The notes under the pieces are model-generated. The model made no database searches and had not been told where the DNA came from. It saw nothing but the letters and a program-made list of their open reading frames with translations. From JBCBKP01 sp038521625 (GTDB lineage: Bacteria; Planctomycetota; Phycisphaerae; Phycisphaerales; UBA1924), in the NCBI GenBank assembly GCA_038521625.1, contig JBCBKP010000003.1, positions 1 through 64,000 of the forward strand: a stretch of 64,000 bases of DNA, written 5' to 3'. Shown in pieces: positions 51,179-60,196 of this stretch (the stretch's first letter is position 1; each line of letters opens with the position of its first letter). A program made the translations under genes and the position numbers.

Positions 51179-52713
51179 TGGCAACTGTTCTGGTGGTGGA
51201 CGACAAGGACATGATGCGCGACAGCGTCTGCGAGACGCTGCGTCGGGCGGGCTTCGAGGTCCGCGGGGTGGGCGACGGCGCTTCGGCGCTGGAGTCGGCG
51301 GGCCGCCAGCGTCCGGACGCGGTGGTGACCGACCTGAAGATGCCGGGTATGACGGGCATCGAGCTTGTCGAGAAGCTGCAGAGGCTGGACCCGGACCTGC
51401 CGGTGATCGTGATGACGGCGTTCGGGACGATCGAGACGGCGGTCCGCGCGATGCGGCTGGGCGCGTTCGACTACGTGACCAAGCCGTTCGAGGGCGACGA
51501 GCTGATCATCTCGCTGAAGCGGGGCCTGCAGCACGCGCGGCTGCTGCGTGAGAACGCGGTGCTGCGCTCGGGCGGCGGGCGTTCGTCGGGTCAGAGCGGC
51601 GTGCCGGACGGGGGCGGTCGCGGGCTCGAGCGTCTGATCGGCGAGTCGGCGGCGATGCGGAAGGTGCGCGAGCAGGTCTCGGCGGTCGCGGGCTCGAACG
51701 GGACGGTGCTGGTGACCGGCGAGAGCGGGACGGGCAAGGAGGTGGTCGCGCAGGCGATCCACGACCTGAGCGATCGGGCCGGCGGGCCGTTCCTGGCGGT
51801 GAACTGCGCGGCGCTGAGCGAGAGCCTGCTGGAGAGCGAGCTGTTCGGGCACGAGAAGGGCGCGTTCACGGGGGCGGACAAGCTCCGCAAGGGGCGGTTC
51901 GAGCTGGCGGACGGCGGGACGCTGCTGCTGGACGAGGTGAGCGAGGTGGGCGGGCCGATCCAGGCGACGCTGCTCCGCGTGCTGCAGGAGCGGGCGTTCG
52001 AGCGTGTCGGCTCGAGCACGACGATCGGCGTGGACGTGCGCGTGGTGGCGACGAGCAACCGCGATCTGCCGGGCTCGGTGGCGGCGGGCGAGTTCCGTGG
52101 CGATCTGTACTTCAGGCTGAACGTGCTGCCGATCGAGCTGCCGCCGCTGCGCGAGCGCGGGCGGGACGCGGCGATCCTCGCCGAGCATTTCGTGCACCGG
52201 ACGTGTCTCCGCGAGGGGATCGAGGGGCTCTCGATCGAGCCGGCGGCGCTGGACCTGCTGGCGGAGTACTCGTGGCCGGGCAACGTGCGCGAGCTGATGA
52301 ACATCTGCGAGCGTGCGGTGGTGCTGACGGCGGCGGCGGGCGAGCACGCGGTGCGGGCATCGATGCTGGGGCCGTGGCTCGGGGGGCTCACGGGCGCCGC
52401 GTCGACGGCGGCGGGCGGTGTCCGCCCGGTGTCGGTGGCGGAGGCGAAGCCGGGGTCGGGGCTGGGGTCGGGGCTGGGGTCGGGGCCGGTGAACGGCTCG
52501 GCCGCGCCGGTCGCGGCGGGCGGGACGAGCGCGCTGGTGAACGGCGTGGTCCGACCGCTGAGCGAGATCGAGCGCGAGACGATCGTCGAGGTGCTGCGTC
52601 ACTTCAACGGGCACCGGCAGCGGACGGCGCGGTCGCTGGGGATCGGGGTGCGGACGCTCGGTCTGAAGATCAAGAAGTGGAAGGAAGAGCGTCTGGTTCC
52701 GGAGTCGCTCTGA
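51178..52713 (+). CDS. Sigma-54-dependent response regulator (flagellar activator)
   Basis: A 511-residue NtrC-family protein. Receiver domain (VLVVDDKDMM, VVTDLKMPGMTGIE with Asp54 region, YVTKPFEG) at about 1-120; AAA+ domain at about 150-385 with GESGTGKE (Walker A), the sigma-54-contacting GAFTGA and LLLDEVSEV (Walker B); a Gly/Ser linker (GSGLGSGLGSG); and a Fis-type HTH (NGHRQRTARSLGIGVRTL). It should activate sigma-54 promoters of the cluster when phosphorylated by the kinase encoded just upstream. No clear -24/-12 box was found in the short gaps nearby. ATG 51178 overlaps the kinase stop. Confidence 0.93.
   Translation: MATVLVVDDKDMMRDSVCETLRRAGFEVRGVGDGASALESAGRQRPDAVVTDLKMPGMTGIELVEKLQRLDPDLPVIVMTAFGTIETAVRAMRLGAFDYVTKPFEGDELIISLKRGLQHARLLRENAVLRSGGGRSSGQSGVPDGGGRGLERLIGESAAMRKVREQVSAVAGSNGTVLVTGESGTGKEVVAQAIHDLSDRAGGPFLAVNCAALSESLLESELFGHEKGAFTGADKLRKGRFELADGGTLLLDEVSEVGGPIQATLLRVLQERAFERVGSSTTIGVDVRVVATSNRDLPGSVAAGEFRGDLYFRLNVLPIELPPLRERGRDAAILAEHFVHRTCLREGIEGLSIEPAALDLLAEYSWPGNVRELMNICERAVVLTAAAGEHAVRASMLGPWLGGLTGAASTAAGGVRPVSVAEAKPGSGLGSGLGSGPVNGSAAPVAAGGTSALVNGVVRPLSEIERETIVEVLRHFNGHRQRTARSLGIGVRTLGLKIKKWKEERLVPESL
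52452..52485 (+). repeat. 12-bp tandem repeat with G-quadruplex potential, inside the regulator gene
   Basis: GGGGCTGGGGTC is repeated in tandem between the AAA+ and HTH coding parts, giving six GGGG runs separated by 2 bases. It encodes the GSGLGSGLGSG linker. Confidence 0.75.
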
Positions 52714-52766
52714 GCCGCCGGTAGCGGGGGGGCGGGCTCCGGCCCGCGGATTGCGGGAGGTCTTGC

Positions 52767-53210
52767 GTGTTCCTGAACCAGCTCAGCACGGCCGGCGCGA
52801 AGCCCGCTCTGGCGGCGATGTTCCGGTTCGCCGGCGCGCGGCAGCAGTCGCTGGCGCACAACATCGCGAATTTCGACACGCCGAACTTCCGTCCGGCGGA
52901 CGCGGACCCGAGGCGGTTCCAGGCGCAGCTGGGCGAGGCGCTGGACCGGCGGCGGGCGCGGACGGGCGGGGCGCACGGCTCGCTCGGTATCAGAGCGTCC
53001 CGGGAGGTCCGGCAGCTTGCTTCGGGGGATCTGGAGATCACGCCGCGGACGGCGACGGGGAACGTGCTGTTCCACGACCGCAACAACCGCGACCTGGAGC
53101 GGATGATGCAGGACATGGTCGAGAATGCCTCGATGTACCGGATGGTCTCGGACCTGATGCGTCGGCGTTCGGGCCAGCTGGGCGCGGCAATCGGGGAGCG
53201 TGTGGCGTGA
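52767..53210 (+). CDS. flgB: Flagellar basal-body rod protein FlgB
   Basis: A 147-residue proximal rod protein. It has the conserved RQQSLAHNIANFDTPNFRPAD segment near the N-terminus (rod/hook protein signature ANxxT/DTxxF) and the C-terminal helix NNRDLERMMQDMVENASMYRMVSDLM that forms the outer wall of the rod. It is first of the structural genes. GTG 52767 has GGGAGG upstream. Confidence 0.93.
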   Translation: MFLNQLSTAGAKPALAAMFRFAGARQQSLAHNIANFDTPNFRPADADPRRFQAQLGEALDRRRARTGGAHGSLGIRASREVRQLASGDLEITPRTATGNVLFHDRNNRDLERMMQDMVENASMYRMVSDLMRRRSGQLGAAIGERVA

Positions 53211-53230
53211 TGATTGGGGGGTGCTGAATT

Positions 53231-53647
53231 ATGTATGGTGCGCTCGACGTCTCGACCAGCGGCATGGTGGCCCAGCGGACGCGGATGGCCACGATCGCGG
53301 CGAACATCGCGAACAGCCGGACGCTGCTGAACTCGGCGGGCGAGTACGAGCCGTACCGGCGGCGTGTGGCGCACTTTGCGCCGGGCGACCCGAGCGCCGG
53401 CACGAAGGGCGGCCGGCGGATGGGCGTGCACGTCCGCGAGATCGAGGCGGTGGAGGACGCGCTGCGGCGGCGGTTCGATCCCTCGAACCCGTACGCGGAC
53501 GAGCGCGGGTACGTGATGGTGCCCGATATCAACACGACGACCGAGCAGATCAACGCGATGCAGGCGTCGCGGGCGTACGAGGCGAACGTCGTGGCGGCGG
53601 AGACGTCGAAAACGATGATGGCACAGGCGCTGCGTCTTTTGGCGTGA
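53231..53647 (+). CDS. flgC: Flagellar basal-body rod protein FlgC
   Basis: A 138-residue rod protein. N-terminal ALDVSTSGMVAQRTRMATIAANIANSRT is the rod/hook signature; the C-terminus (INTTTEQINAMQASRAYEANVVAAETSKTMMAQALRLL) is the matching rod helix. Twenty bases after flgB. It builds the proximal rod with FlgB, FlgF and FliE. Confidence 0.95.
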   Translation: MYGALDVSTSGMVAQRTRMATIAANIANSRTLLNSAGEYEPYRRRVAHFAPGDPSAGTKGGRRMGVHVREIEAVEDALRRRFDPSNPYADERGYVMVPDINTTTEQINAMQASRAYEANVVAAETSKTMMAQALRLLA

Positions 53648-53702
53648 GCGAGCCGCGTGGCGGGCGTCCCGGGGGCGACCCGAGCGCGATGGAGACTGAC
53701 CG

Positions 53703-54023
53703 ATGAGCGATCCTCTGGGACTGATCGGCGGCGTGCAGGGCGGGGGCGCGGTGCGTCCCGGTGCCGGGGCGGCCCGCGCGGCGGGACCCAAGGCCGGTGA
53801 CGGGCCGGACTTCAAGAACATGCTGATCGAGAACCTGCGCGAGGTCAACGCGGCGCAGCAGGACGCGGACCGCGCCGTGGAGGACCTCGTGTCCGGCCGG
53901 CGGAGCGATCTCGAGGGCGTGATCCTGGCCTCGGAGAAGGCGGACGGCGCGTTCAAGATGCTGCAGGCGATGCGCAACAAGGTGCTGGACGCCTACGAGG
54001 AGATCCGCCAGACCCGCGTGTGA
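53703..54023 (+). CDS. fliE: Flagellar hook-basal body complex protein FliE
   Basis: A 106-residue protein with the FliE core: DFKNMLIENLREVNAAQQDADRAVEDLVSG, then the EKADGAFKMLQAMRNKVLDAYEEIRQTRV C-terminus. FliE joins the MS ring to the rod and is needed for export. The order flgB-flgC-fliE-fliF is the common one. The N-terminal 30 residues are Gly/Ala-rich, as usual for the family. ATG 53703 with GGAG upstream. Confidence 0.93.
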   Translation: MSDPLGLIGGVQGGGAVRPGAGAARAAGPKAGDGPDFKNMLIENLREVNAAQQDADRAVEDLVSGRRSDLEGVILASEKADGAFKMLQAMRNKVLDAYEEIRQTRV

Positions 54024-54183
54024 TATCGGGCGGGATGCGGATCTTGCGCCGCACGTTCGGCGCCGGAGCACGAACGGCAGCGGGGACCGCGGCTGAGCCG
54101 AACTGAGACCTCGCGAGGGCAGGACGCCCCGCGTGGGGCCGGGCGGCGTTCTTGCCGGCGGCCGTGGGCAGGAGGCCCTGGTC

Positions 54184-55887
54184 TTGGAACCGATCCGCCG
54201 CGCATTCAAGACGGTCATCCAGCAGTTCGGGAAGCTGAGCGCGACCCAGCGGCTGCTGATGGCGAGCCTCGCGGTGATCGCCGCGATGACGCTGTTCGTT
54301 GTCTCTCAGTACGCGGCCGAGCGTCCGATGGTCGAGCTGACGGGTCTGGAGCCCTCGGAGCAGACGCGTGTGCAGGCCGCGTTCCGGGGGATGGACCTGC
54401 CGGTGCAGATCGACGGCGGGCGGCTGATGATCCCGGAGGGGACACAGCACCTGGCGATGGCGGAGCTGCTCGAATCGGGCGAGATGCCGGACAACACCGA
54501 GACGCTGTTCCGGAATTTGATCGAGAAGCAGGACTGGCGGCTGAGCCGGGAGCAGAACAACCAGCAGTACATGTTCGCGCTGCAGAACGAGCTGGGGCGT
54601 GTGATCGGGCGTCTGCGGGGTGTTCGGTCGGCGCGGGTGATCATCGACGCGCCCGAGGCGAGCGGTCTGGGGCGTGCGGTCCGCGAGCCGACGGCGAGCG
54701 TGACGCTGTTCGGCTCGGCCGGCTCGATCCCGCAGGAGGCGGTGGACGCGGCGGCGTCGCTGGTCGCGGGCGCGCGGTCGGGCCTGGAGCTCCGCAACGT
54801 GCGGGTGATCGACGGCTCGACCGGACGCCCGCGTGCGGTGACGGACGAGAGCCGGATGGCCGCGGGCACGTACCTCGAGCACCAGCAGATGGTGGAGGAG
54901 GAGACGCGCCGGAAGCTCGAGCAGCTGCTCGGGTACATCCCGGGCGCGACTGTGGCGGTGACGGCGCGGGTGGACGTGCGTCGGGTGAGCCGGCGGACGA
55001 CGCGGAACCTGGAGAAGGGGCAGGGCACGGTGAGCCTGCCGATGCAGGTGACGAGCTCGGAGCACGAGTCGACGAACAGCTCGCGGGGCTTCGAGCCGGG
55101 CGTCCGCGCGAACCAGGAAGTCTCGATCCCGTCGGGCGGTTCGGGCGCGGGCAGCAACCTGACGCAGGGCGAGGAGAGCACGCAGTTCGAGAACGCGATC
55201 GGGCGTGAGCAGCTGGAGGAGTCGGACCCGCGCGGGATGCCGACGTACCTCGCGGCGAGCGTGAACGTGCCGGAGGGTTATGTCGAGGGGCTCGTGCGTC
55301 GGCGTCAGGCGGGTGATCCGGACGCGGACGCGGAGGGCGCGGTGGACCCGGACGACGTCTTGCAGCGGTTCGAGGAGCTTCGCCGGACGATCGAGGAGAC
55401 GCTGCGTCCGCACCTGCGGACGACGGACGCCGAGGGGAATGAGACGGCGGGCGAGGTGAGCGTGGCGCTGGTGCCCTCGGCGATGGAGCCGATTGTTGAG
55501 AGCTCGAACGCGGGGTTCCTGAGCGTGCTGACCGGCGGCGGCGGTTCGGGGGCGGGCGGCGAGGCGGGCGGATCGCTGATGGAGCGCGGCCTGGTCGCGG
55601 GCCTGGCGGTGGTGTCCCTGGGCATGATGGTGATGATGGTCCGCAAGACGTCGAAGCGCGTGGATCTTCCGACCGCGGACGAGCTCGTGGGGCGGCCGCC
55701 GGCGCTGCAGATGGACGCGAGCATGATGGGCGACGCGGCGGAGGGCGACGCGCCGATGGAGGGCTTCGAGCTCGACGAGAACGAGATGCAGGCGACGAAG
55801 ATGCTCGAGCAGGTGACGCACGTGGTCGAGGAAGACCCGGAGAAGGCGGCGAAGCTGATCGCGCGCTGGATGGCCGAGGACAGCTGA
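54184..55887 (+). CDS. fliF: Flagellar MS-ring protein FliF
   Basis: A 567-residue protein that forms the membrane ring of the basal body. Two membrane helices (about 25-42 and 470-490) flank a large periplasmic part with ring-building motifs (ELTGLEPSEQTRVQAAF, LSREQNNQQYMFALQNELGR, SARVIIDAPEASGLGR). The C-terminal tail (LEQVTHVVEEDPEKAAKLIARWM) is the FliG-binding part. Start chosen as TTG 54184 because GGAGG lies 8 bases upstream; the open frame begins at GTG 54133. Confidence 0.95.
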   Translation: MEPIRRAFKTVIQQFGKLSATQRLLMASLAVIAAMTLFVVSQYAAERPMVELTGLEPSEQTRVQAAFRGMDLPVQIDGGRLMIPEGTQHLAMAELLESGEMPDNTETLFRNLIEKQDWRLSREQNNQQYMFALQNELGRVIGRLRGVRSARVIIDAPEASGLGRAVREPTASVTLFGSAGSIPQEAVDAAASLVAGARSGLELRNVRVIDGSTGRPRAVTDESRMAAGTYLEHQQMVEEETRRKLEQLLGYIPGATVAVTARVDVRRVSRRTTRNLEKGQGTVSLPMQVTSSEHESTNSSRGFEPGVRANQEVSIPSGGSGAGSNLTQGEESTQFENAIGREQLEESDPRGMPTYLAASVNVPEGYVEGLVRRRQAGDPDADAEGAVDPDDVLQRFEELRRTIEETLRPHLRTTDAEGNETAGEVSVALVPSAMEPIVESSNAGFLSVLTGGGGSGAGGEAGGSLMERGLVAGLAVVSLGMMVMMVRKTSKRVDLPTADELVGRPPALQMDASMMGDAAEGDAPMEGFELDENEMQATKMLEQVTHVVEEDPEKAAKLIARWMAEDS

Positions 55888-55906
55888 GAACGACCGGGGG
55901 GCGGCG

Positions 55907-56947
55907 ATGCCACGCAGACTCAACGAGAAGCTTCCGACGACGGCCGAGGATCTCGAGGGGATCACCAAGTCGGCGGTCCTGCTGCTGGCGGTCGGCCCGG
56001 ACCGGGCGGCGGGGGTGCTGCAGAACCTCGAGCGCGAGCAGGTCGAGGAGGTGATGCGTGAGGTCGCGGCGCTGGGGCGGGTGCCGGACGAGCTTCAGGA
56101 GTCGGTCGTCAACGAGTTCTACGGGCTGACGATCGCCTCGGACTATCTTAACGAGGGCAACCTGGACTACGCGCGGAACGTGCTGCTGCAGAGCCTGGAC
56201 CCGAAGACGGCGGACCGGATCCTGACGCAGATCCAGACGCAGGTGCAGAAGACGCCGTTCAGCTTCCTGCAGCGTGCGGAGTCGGAGAACCTGCTGACGT
56301 TCATCCAGGACGAGCACCCGCAGACGATCGCGCTGATCATCTGCCACCTCGGTCACCACAAGGCGGCGGAGATCCTGGTCGGGCTGCCGACGCAGAAGCA
56401 GGTCGAGGTGATCAAGCGGATCGCGAACATGGAGCAGACCAACCCGGAGGTGATCCGGGAGGTCGAGCAGGGTCTGGAGAGCCGTCTCTCGAACATGCTG
56501 ATGCAGAGCATGGAGAAGGCGGGCGGGATCCCGACGGTGGCGGAGATCCTGAACCTGGCCGACCGGTCGACGGAGAAGACGATCATGGAGGGCCTCGAGA
56601 GCGAGGACCCGGACCTGGTCGAGCAGATCCGGCGTCTGATGTTCGTCTTCGAGGACGTGCTGCTGGTGAACGACAAGGGCATCCAGAACGTGCTCAAGGA
56701 GGTCGACAACGAGGAGCTCGCGCTGGCGCTCAAGAGCGCGTCGAACGAGCTTCAGGAGAAGATCCTCAAGAACATGTCGGAGCGTGCGTCGTCGATGGTG
56801 CGCGAGGACATGGAGTACATGGGTCCGGTCAAGGTCAGCGACGTCGAGGCGGCGCAGCAGCGGATCGTGGACATCGTACGGCGTCTCGAGGAGGCCGGCG
56901 ACGTGATGATTCAGGGCCGCGGCGGCGAGAGCGAGATGGTCGTCTGA
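55907..56947 (+). CDS. fliG: Flagellar motor switch protein FliG
   Basis: A 346-residue rotor protein. N-terminal KSAVLLLAVGPDRAAGVLQNL, middle domain EHPQTIALIICHLGHHKAAEIL (with the EHPQ motif) and C-terminal charged helix region VFEDVLLVNDKGIQNVLKEVDNEELALALK, which meets the stator in torque generation. All three armadillo-like domains are complete. It follows fliF by 19 bases. Confidence 0.97.
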   Translation: MPRRLNEKLPTTAEDLEGITKSAVLLLAVGPDRAAGVLQNLEREQVEEVMREVAALGRVPDELQESVVNEFYGLTIASDYLNEGNLDYARNVLLQSLDPKTADRILTQIQTQVQKTPFSFLQRAESENLLTFIQDEHPQTIALIICHLGHHKAAEILVGLPTQKQVEVIKRIANMEQTNPEVIREVEQGLESRLSNMLMQSMEKAGGIPTVAEILNLADRSTEKTIMEGLESEDPDLVEQIRRLMFVFEDVLLVNDKGIQNVLKEVDNEELALALKSASNELQEKILKNMSERASSMVREDMEYMGPVKVSDVEAAQQRIVDIVRRLEEAGDVMIQGRGGESEMVV

Positions 56948-56962
56948 CAGGGAGGGCGCGTC

Positions 56963-57673
56963 GTGGGCATGGTGAGACGGGCGGACGCCGAGCAGATCGC
57001 GCGGGACGCCCTGGTGCTCGATCTGGGCGACCTGGCGCGGACGGGCGACGACCTGCGCGAGCGGGCGCGGGCGGAGGCGGCGTCCGTCGTCGAGGAGGCG
57101 CTGCGCGAGCGGGCGCGGATCATCGACGGGGCGCACGACGAGGGCTTCGCGAAGGGCCTGGATGAGGGTCTGGCGAAGGGTCAGGCCGCGGGCGAGGCGA
57201 GCGGGCGTGAGCGGGCGTACGCGGAGTCGCGTGAGAAGATCGACGCGGTGCTCGGGGCGTGGTCGAAGTCGTTCGGCGAGTTCGAGGCGGCGCGGGGCGA
57301 CATGCTCGAGTCGGCGCGGACGGACGCGGTGCGGCTCGCGGTGCTGCTCGCGACGAAGATCGTCGCTCGCGTGGTCGAGGTCGACGAGGGCGTGGCGGTC
57401 GAGCAGTTGGCGTCGGCCCTGGCGCGGCTGGCGCGTCGGACGGCGCTGGTGATCCGCGTGAACCCTGAGGACGAGGCGTCGGTGCGCGAGGTGCTGCCGG
57501 CGCTGATGCAGCGTTTCGATCGGGTGGAGCACGCGGAGCTGCGGGCCGACCCGGGCGTGTCGCGCGGCGGGTGCGTCGTCGGGACCGACGCTTCCGGTGA
57601 GATCGACGCGACGATCGAGACGAAGCTGGAACGTCTCGCGGGCGAGCTGGTGCCCTCGGGGGACGCGGCGTGA
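56963..57673 (+). CDS. fliH: Flagellar assembly protein FliH
   Basis: A 236-residue protein at the FliH position. A Glu/Ala/Arg-rich coiled coil (about 25-85, with GxxxG-type repeats EGFAKGLDEGLAKGQAAGEA) is followed by the globular FliH/V-ATPase-E-like domain (VLLATKIVARVVEVDEG, VIRVNPEDEASVREVLP). It inhibits and delivers the FliI ATPase. GTG 56963 start (GGAGG 7 bases upstream); overlaps fliI by 4 bases. Confidence 0.9.
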   Translation: MGMVRRADAEQIARDALVLDLGDLARTGDDLRERARAEAASVVEEALRERARIIDGAHDEGFAKGLDEGLAKGQAAGEASGRERAYAESREKIDAVLGAWSKSFGEFEAARGDMLESARTDAVRLAVLLATKIVARVVEVDEGVAVEQLASALARLARRTALVIRVNPEDEASVREVLPALMQRFDRVEHAELRADPGVSRGGCVVGTDASGEIDATIETKLERLAGELVPSGDAA

Positions 57674-59031
57674 GCGCGCTGGGGCCGGAGCTGGAGGTCG
57701 CGCGCCGGTTCGCGCCCGAGCGCGTCACGGGGCGCGTCGCGTCGGTCAGCGGGATGTCGATCCTCGCGGCGGACCTGCCGGAGCCGGTGGGCGCGTCGGT
57801 CGAGATCGAGATCGATCACGGCGCGCCGGCGCCGGCGGAGGTGATCGGGTTCACGGCGGACCGGACGATCCTGATGCCGCTGCGCGAGGCGACGGGCGTG
57901 CGTCCCGGGGCGCGGGTGGTCGGCGTGCGCCGCGAGGCGTCGGTGGCGGTCGGCCCGGCGCTGCTGGGGCGGGTGCTGGACGGGATGTGCGAGCCGATCG
58001 ACGGGGGGGCGCGGCCGCGCTGCCCGGGTCGCGCGGTGCTGTCGCCTCGCCCGATCGGGCCGCTGGAGCGTGCTCGGGTGACCAGGCCGCTGCGGACGGG
58101 GGTGCGGGCGATCGACCTGATGACGCCCCTGGGTCGCGGGCAGCGTCTGGGGATCTTCGCGGGTCCGGGCGTGGGCAAGAGCACGCTGCTTGGCCAGATC
58201 GCGCGGGGGACCTCGGCGGACGTGAGCGTGATCGCGCTGGTCGGCGAGCGCGGGCGTGAGGTCCGTGACTTCGTGGAGGAGTCGCTGGGCGACGAGGGGC
58301 TGGCGCGTTCGGTGGTGGTCGCGGCGACCGGGGACGAGAGCCCGCTGATGCGGATCCGCGCGGCGCGTGCGGCGTGCTCGATCGCGGAGAGCTTCCGGGG
58401 CATGGGTCTCGACGTGCTGCTGATGATGGACTCGGTGACGCGGTTCGCGCACGCGCAGCGGCAGGTGGGTCTGGCGTCGGGCGAGCCGCCGGCGACGCGC
58501 GGGTACACGCCGAGCGTGTTCGCGGAGATGGCGAAGCTGCTGGAGCGTGCTGGGGCCGTCGAGGGCGCGGGATCGGGGGGCTCTGTGACCGGTCTGTACA
58601 CGATCCTGGTCGAGGGCGACGACATGACCGAGCCGGTGGCGGACGCGGCGCGGGGGATCTTGGACGGGCACGTGATCCTCGATCGCGGGCTGGCGCAGCG
58701 CGGGCACTTCCCGGCGATCGACACGCTCGATTCGGTGAGCCGCGTGGCGGACGCGGTGATGGAGCCGGCGCACCGGGCGGCGAGGCAGCAGCTGGTCGCG
58801 TTGCTCGCGGCGTACAAGCGGGTCGAGGAGCTGGTGCAGATCGGGGCGTACGCGTCGGGCTCGGATGCGGAGGCGGACGTGGCGATCGCGCTGAAGCCCG
58901 AGCTCGACGGTCTGCTGCGTCAGGCGACGGGCGAGGCGGGCGTGTTCGAGCGTGATTCGAAGTCGATGCTGGAGCTGGCGATGCGTTCGGGCGAGATGAT
59001 CGGGCGGGCCGGCGGGGCGAGGGGGGCCTGA
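57670..59031 (+). CDS. fliI: Flagellum-specific ATP synthase FliI
   Basis: A 453-residue export ATPase. Walker A GPGVGKST at about 169, Walker B DVLLMMDSVTRFA, and FliI features GRGQRLGIFAG, VGERGREVRDFVE and SGGSVTGLYTILVEGDDM. It hydrolyses ATP to help feed subunits into the export gate. GTG start overlaps the fliH stop (GTGA). Confidence 0.97.
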   Translation: MSALGPELEVARRFAPERVTGRVASVSGMSILAADLPEPVGASVEIEIDHGAPAPAEVIGFTADRTILMPLREATGVRPGARVVGVRREASVAVGPALLGRVLDGMCEPIDGGARPRCPGRAVLSPRPIGPLERARVTRPLRTGVRAIDLMTPLGRGQRLGIFAGPGVGKSTLLGQIARGTSADVSVIALVGERGREVRDFVEESLGDEGLARSVVVAATGDESPLMRIRAARAACSIAESFRGMGLDVLLMMDSVTRFAHAQRQVGLASGEPPATRGYTPSVFAEMAKLLERAGAVEGAGSGGSVTGLYTILVEGDDMTEPVADAARGILDGHVILDRGLAQRGHFPAIDTLDSVSRVADAVMEPAHRAARQQLVALLAAYKRVEELVQIGAYASGSDAEADVAIALKPELDGLLRQATGEAGVFERDSKSMLELAMRSGEMIGRAGGARGA

Positions 59032-59033
59032 GG

Positions 59034-59507
59034 GTGGCGGCGTTCCGATTCAAGCTCGAGCCGGTGCTGCGTCAGCGCGAGATGGCGGAGGACCGCCAGC
59101 GCCGCGAGGTCGCGGCGATCGAGCGCGAGCGTCACGAGCTCGAGGAGGTCATCCGGGCCTGCCAACGTTCGATCGTGCGTGAGAAGGAAGACCTGGCGGG
59201 GGTGCTGGGGGCCGCGGGTGAGCGGTCTGTGGACCTGCGGACGGCGCGTGTGCAGGCGAACGCGTCGCTGCACCAGGTGAGCCGGGCGCAGCAGGCGGTG
59301 CTGCTGCTTGCGGGCGTGCACAAGCGGCTGGAGTCGGCGCGGGCCGAGCTGGCGCGGCTGGCGGCGGCCAGGCGGGCGGTGGAGCTGCTGCGCGAGCGGC
59401 GGCTGCGGGAGTGGAAGCGATCCGAGGCACGGAAGGAAGCTCGCGCGATCGACGAGTTGGTCGTCGCGCGGTACCGGCCGATGGAGCCGGGTGAGGAGCC
59501 GCGATGA
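59034..59507 (+). CDS. fliJ: Flagellar FliJ protein
   Basis: A 157-residue coiled-coil protein two bases after fliI. FRFKLEPVLRQREMAEDRQRREVAAIERER at the N-terminus is the typical FliJ opening, followed by two antiparallel helices (LHQVSRAQQAVLLLAGVHKRLESARAELARL). FliJ links the ATPase ring to FlhA. GTG start, and a 4-base overlap with the next gene. Confidence 0.88.
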   Translation: MAAFRFKLEPVLRQREMAEDRQRREVAAIERERHELEEVIRACQRSIVREKEDLAGVLGAAGERSVDLRTARVQANASLHQVSRAQQAVLLLAGVHKRLESARAELARLAAARRAVELLRERRLREWKRSEARKEARAIDELVVARYRPMEPGEEPR

Positions 59508-60196
59508 GGTCTGTCTGGACGGTGTTCTCGATCATGGCGGTCGCGAACATGTTCGCGATCCTGATGGCGCTCGGCTGGCTGCTCGGGACGCGGCGCGTCG
59601 ACGCGACGCGGATCCAGGAGGTCCGGTCGATCTTCACGGAGACGGTGGGCGAGCAGGCGGCGCGGGAGGCGCGGGAGGCGGCGGATGCGGAGGTCGAGGC
59701 CGACCCGGCGGCGGATCTCCCGGCCGGGCCGCCGCTGAATTCCTCGGAGGCGCTGGCGCTGCGGATCGAGGCGTCGGAGATCGATCTGCAGCGGATCGCG
59801 CGTCTGCAGCGCGAGGTGCAGGACCTGCGCCGCACGCTCCGCCTGGAGCGCAACGAGCTGGATCGGGAGCGCGAGAGCTTCGAGACGGAGCGGGACGGGT
59901 TCGAGTCGATGCGTGAGCGGCTGGCGCTGCTGGAGGGCGATGCGCAGTTCCAGAAGTCGCTGGTGGTGCTCGAGGGGCTGAAGGCGGAGGAGGCGGTGGC
60001 GACGCTGCGTCCGATCCTCGATTCCGGCGACCGCGAGCAGGTGGTGGCGTACCTCGACGCGATGGAGGAGCGCGCCCGGACGAAGATCTTCGCCGAGCTG
60101 ATCACCCAGGGCGAGGGCGAGCTGGCAGCCGGCTTGCTGGAAGACCTCCGCGTGCGCGGCCTCGACGGCGCGTTCGCGGAGGGAACCGGGCCTTGA
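59504..60196 (+). CDS. MotE-like flagellar protein (coiled coil with MgtE-N-like end)
   Basis: A 230-residue protein between fliJ and fliK, where many bacteria have a MotE/FliJ-associated gene. An N-terminal membrane helix (about 5-28, VFSIMAVANMFAILMALGWLL), a linker rich in Ala/Glu, a long coiled coil (about 80-145) and a C-terminal helical domain of MgtE-N character (LKAEEAVATLRPILDSGDREQVVAYLDAMEERARTKIFAELI). In alphaproteobacteria MotE stabilises MotC; here only position and layout are shared. Confidence 0.72.
   Translation: MRSVWTVFSIMAVANMFAILMALGWLLGTRRVDATRIQEVRSIFTETVGEQAAREAREAADAEVEADPAADLPAGPPLNSSEALALRIEASEIDLQRIARLQREVQDLRRTLRLERNELDRERESFETERDGFESMRERLALLEGDAQFQKSLVVLEGLKAEEAVATLRPILDSGDREQVVAYLDAMEERARTKIFAELITQGEGELAAGLLEDLRVRGLDGAFAEGTGP

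Noticed and set aside
54641..57532. A 963-codon open frame opposite fliF and fliG
   Set aside because: The sense strand encodes complete, well-known flagellar proteins; the opposite frame is composition-driven.
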